The position numbers and the translations under genes are program-made. Shown here one piece after another: positions 13,194 through 13,194 of a stretch of 13,194 nt of DNA. Source of the DNA: Chthoniobacterales bacterium (GTDB lineage: Bacteria > Verrucomicrobiota > Verrucomicrobiia > Chthoniobacterales > UBA10450); contig JAICXG010000053.1 in the NCBI GenBank assembly GCA_025980625.1, positions 1 to 13,194 of the forward strand, given 5' to 3'. The notes under the pieces were generated by a model. The model made no database searches. It had not been told where the DNA came from and saw only the letters and a list, made by a program, of their open reading frames with translations. The stretch's first letter is position 1. Each line of letters starts with the position of its first letter.

Positions 13194-13194
13194 G

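Noticed and set aside
1..13194. CRISPR array, tRNA or rRNA genes
   Set aside because: No regularly spaced direct repeats of CRISPR size and no tRNA- or rRNA-like sequence was noticed on either strand.

Overview
The window looks like a GC-rich (roughly 60% by eye) chromosomal segment of a Verrucomicrobiota-type bacterium, perhaps a soil Chthoniobacter/Spartobacteria relative. The lineage is an inference. It rests on a prepilin-like tail with an H-X9-DG motif at the left edge, few good Shine-Dalgarno sites, a DsbA-VKOR pair in place of DsbA-DsbB, palindromic intergenic repeats, and a large exported protein of a type I associate with Verrucomicrobiota/Acidobacteriota.

Layout. Bases 2-172 are the 3' end of a prepilin-like gene, followed by a terminator hairpin (197-229). 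Bases 230-545 form a repeat-rich spacer with a perfect 10-bp-arm palindrome and a second repeat type. A DUF1232 (YkvA-like) gene lies at 546-1019 (+). A minus-strand block follows, which in transcription order is ileS (7393-4667), lspA (GTG start, 4-base overlap with the ileS stop), cca (tRNA nucleotidyltransferase) and glgA (glycogen synthase-like, ending at 1244). Divergent from ileS is a two-gene plus-strand unit, an anchored DsbA-like thioredoxin (7585-8289) and a VKOR-family membrane oxidoreductase (8289-8759), with a TGATG overlap. Next is a 654-aa exported protein of unknown function (8980-10944), preceded by a promoter-like pair and a strong 5' hairpin and followed by a hairpin and a terminator.

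From 11098 to 13193 there is what looks like a complete IS1595-family element of about 2.1 kb. It has near-perfect 28-29 bp terminal inverted repeats, a 304-aa transposase, a 125-aa ORF four bases downstream of the transposase, a 208-aa two-helix membrane protein reading inward from the left end, and a previously easy-to-miss 50-aa very basic ORF whose start codon overlaps the transposase start codon on the opposite strand. The right end falls one base before the window stops, so target-site duplication cannot be tested.

The most unusual signal is a non-palindromic octamer, CCTAACGA (reverse complement TCGTTAGG). It occurs 15 times exactly between 2152 and 7480, where chance predicts about 0.2. 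Five more copies in that stretch, up to 7950, keep the CCTAAC core. It occurs on both strands, in all three codon phases of the housekeeping genes, and not once exactly in the first 2.15 kb or the last 5.2 kb. It behaves like a DNA-level word such as an uptake sequence or protein-binding site, rather than a protein-coding constraint.
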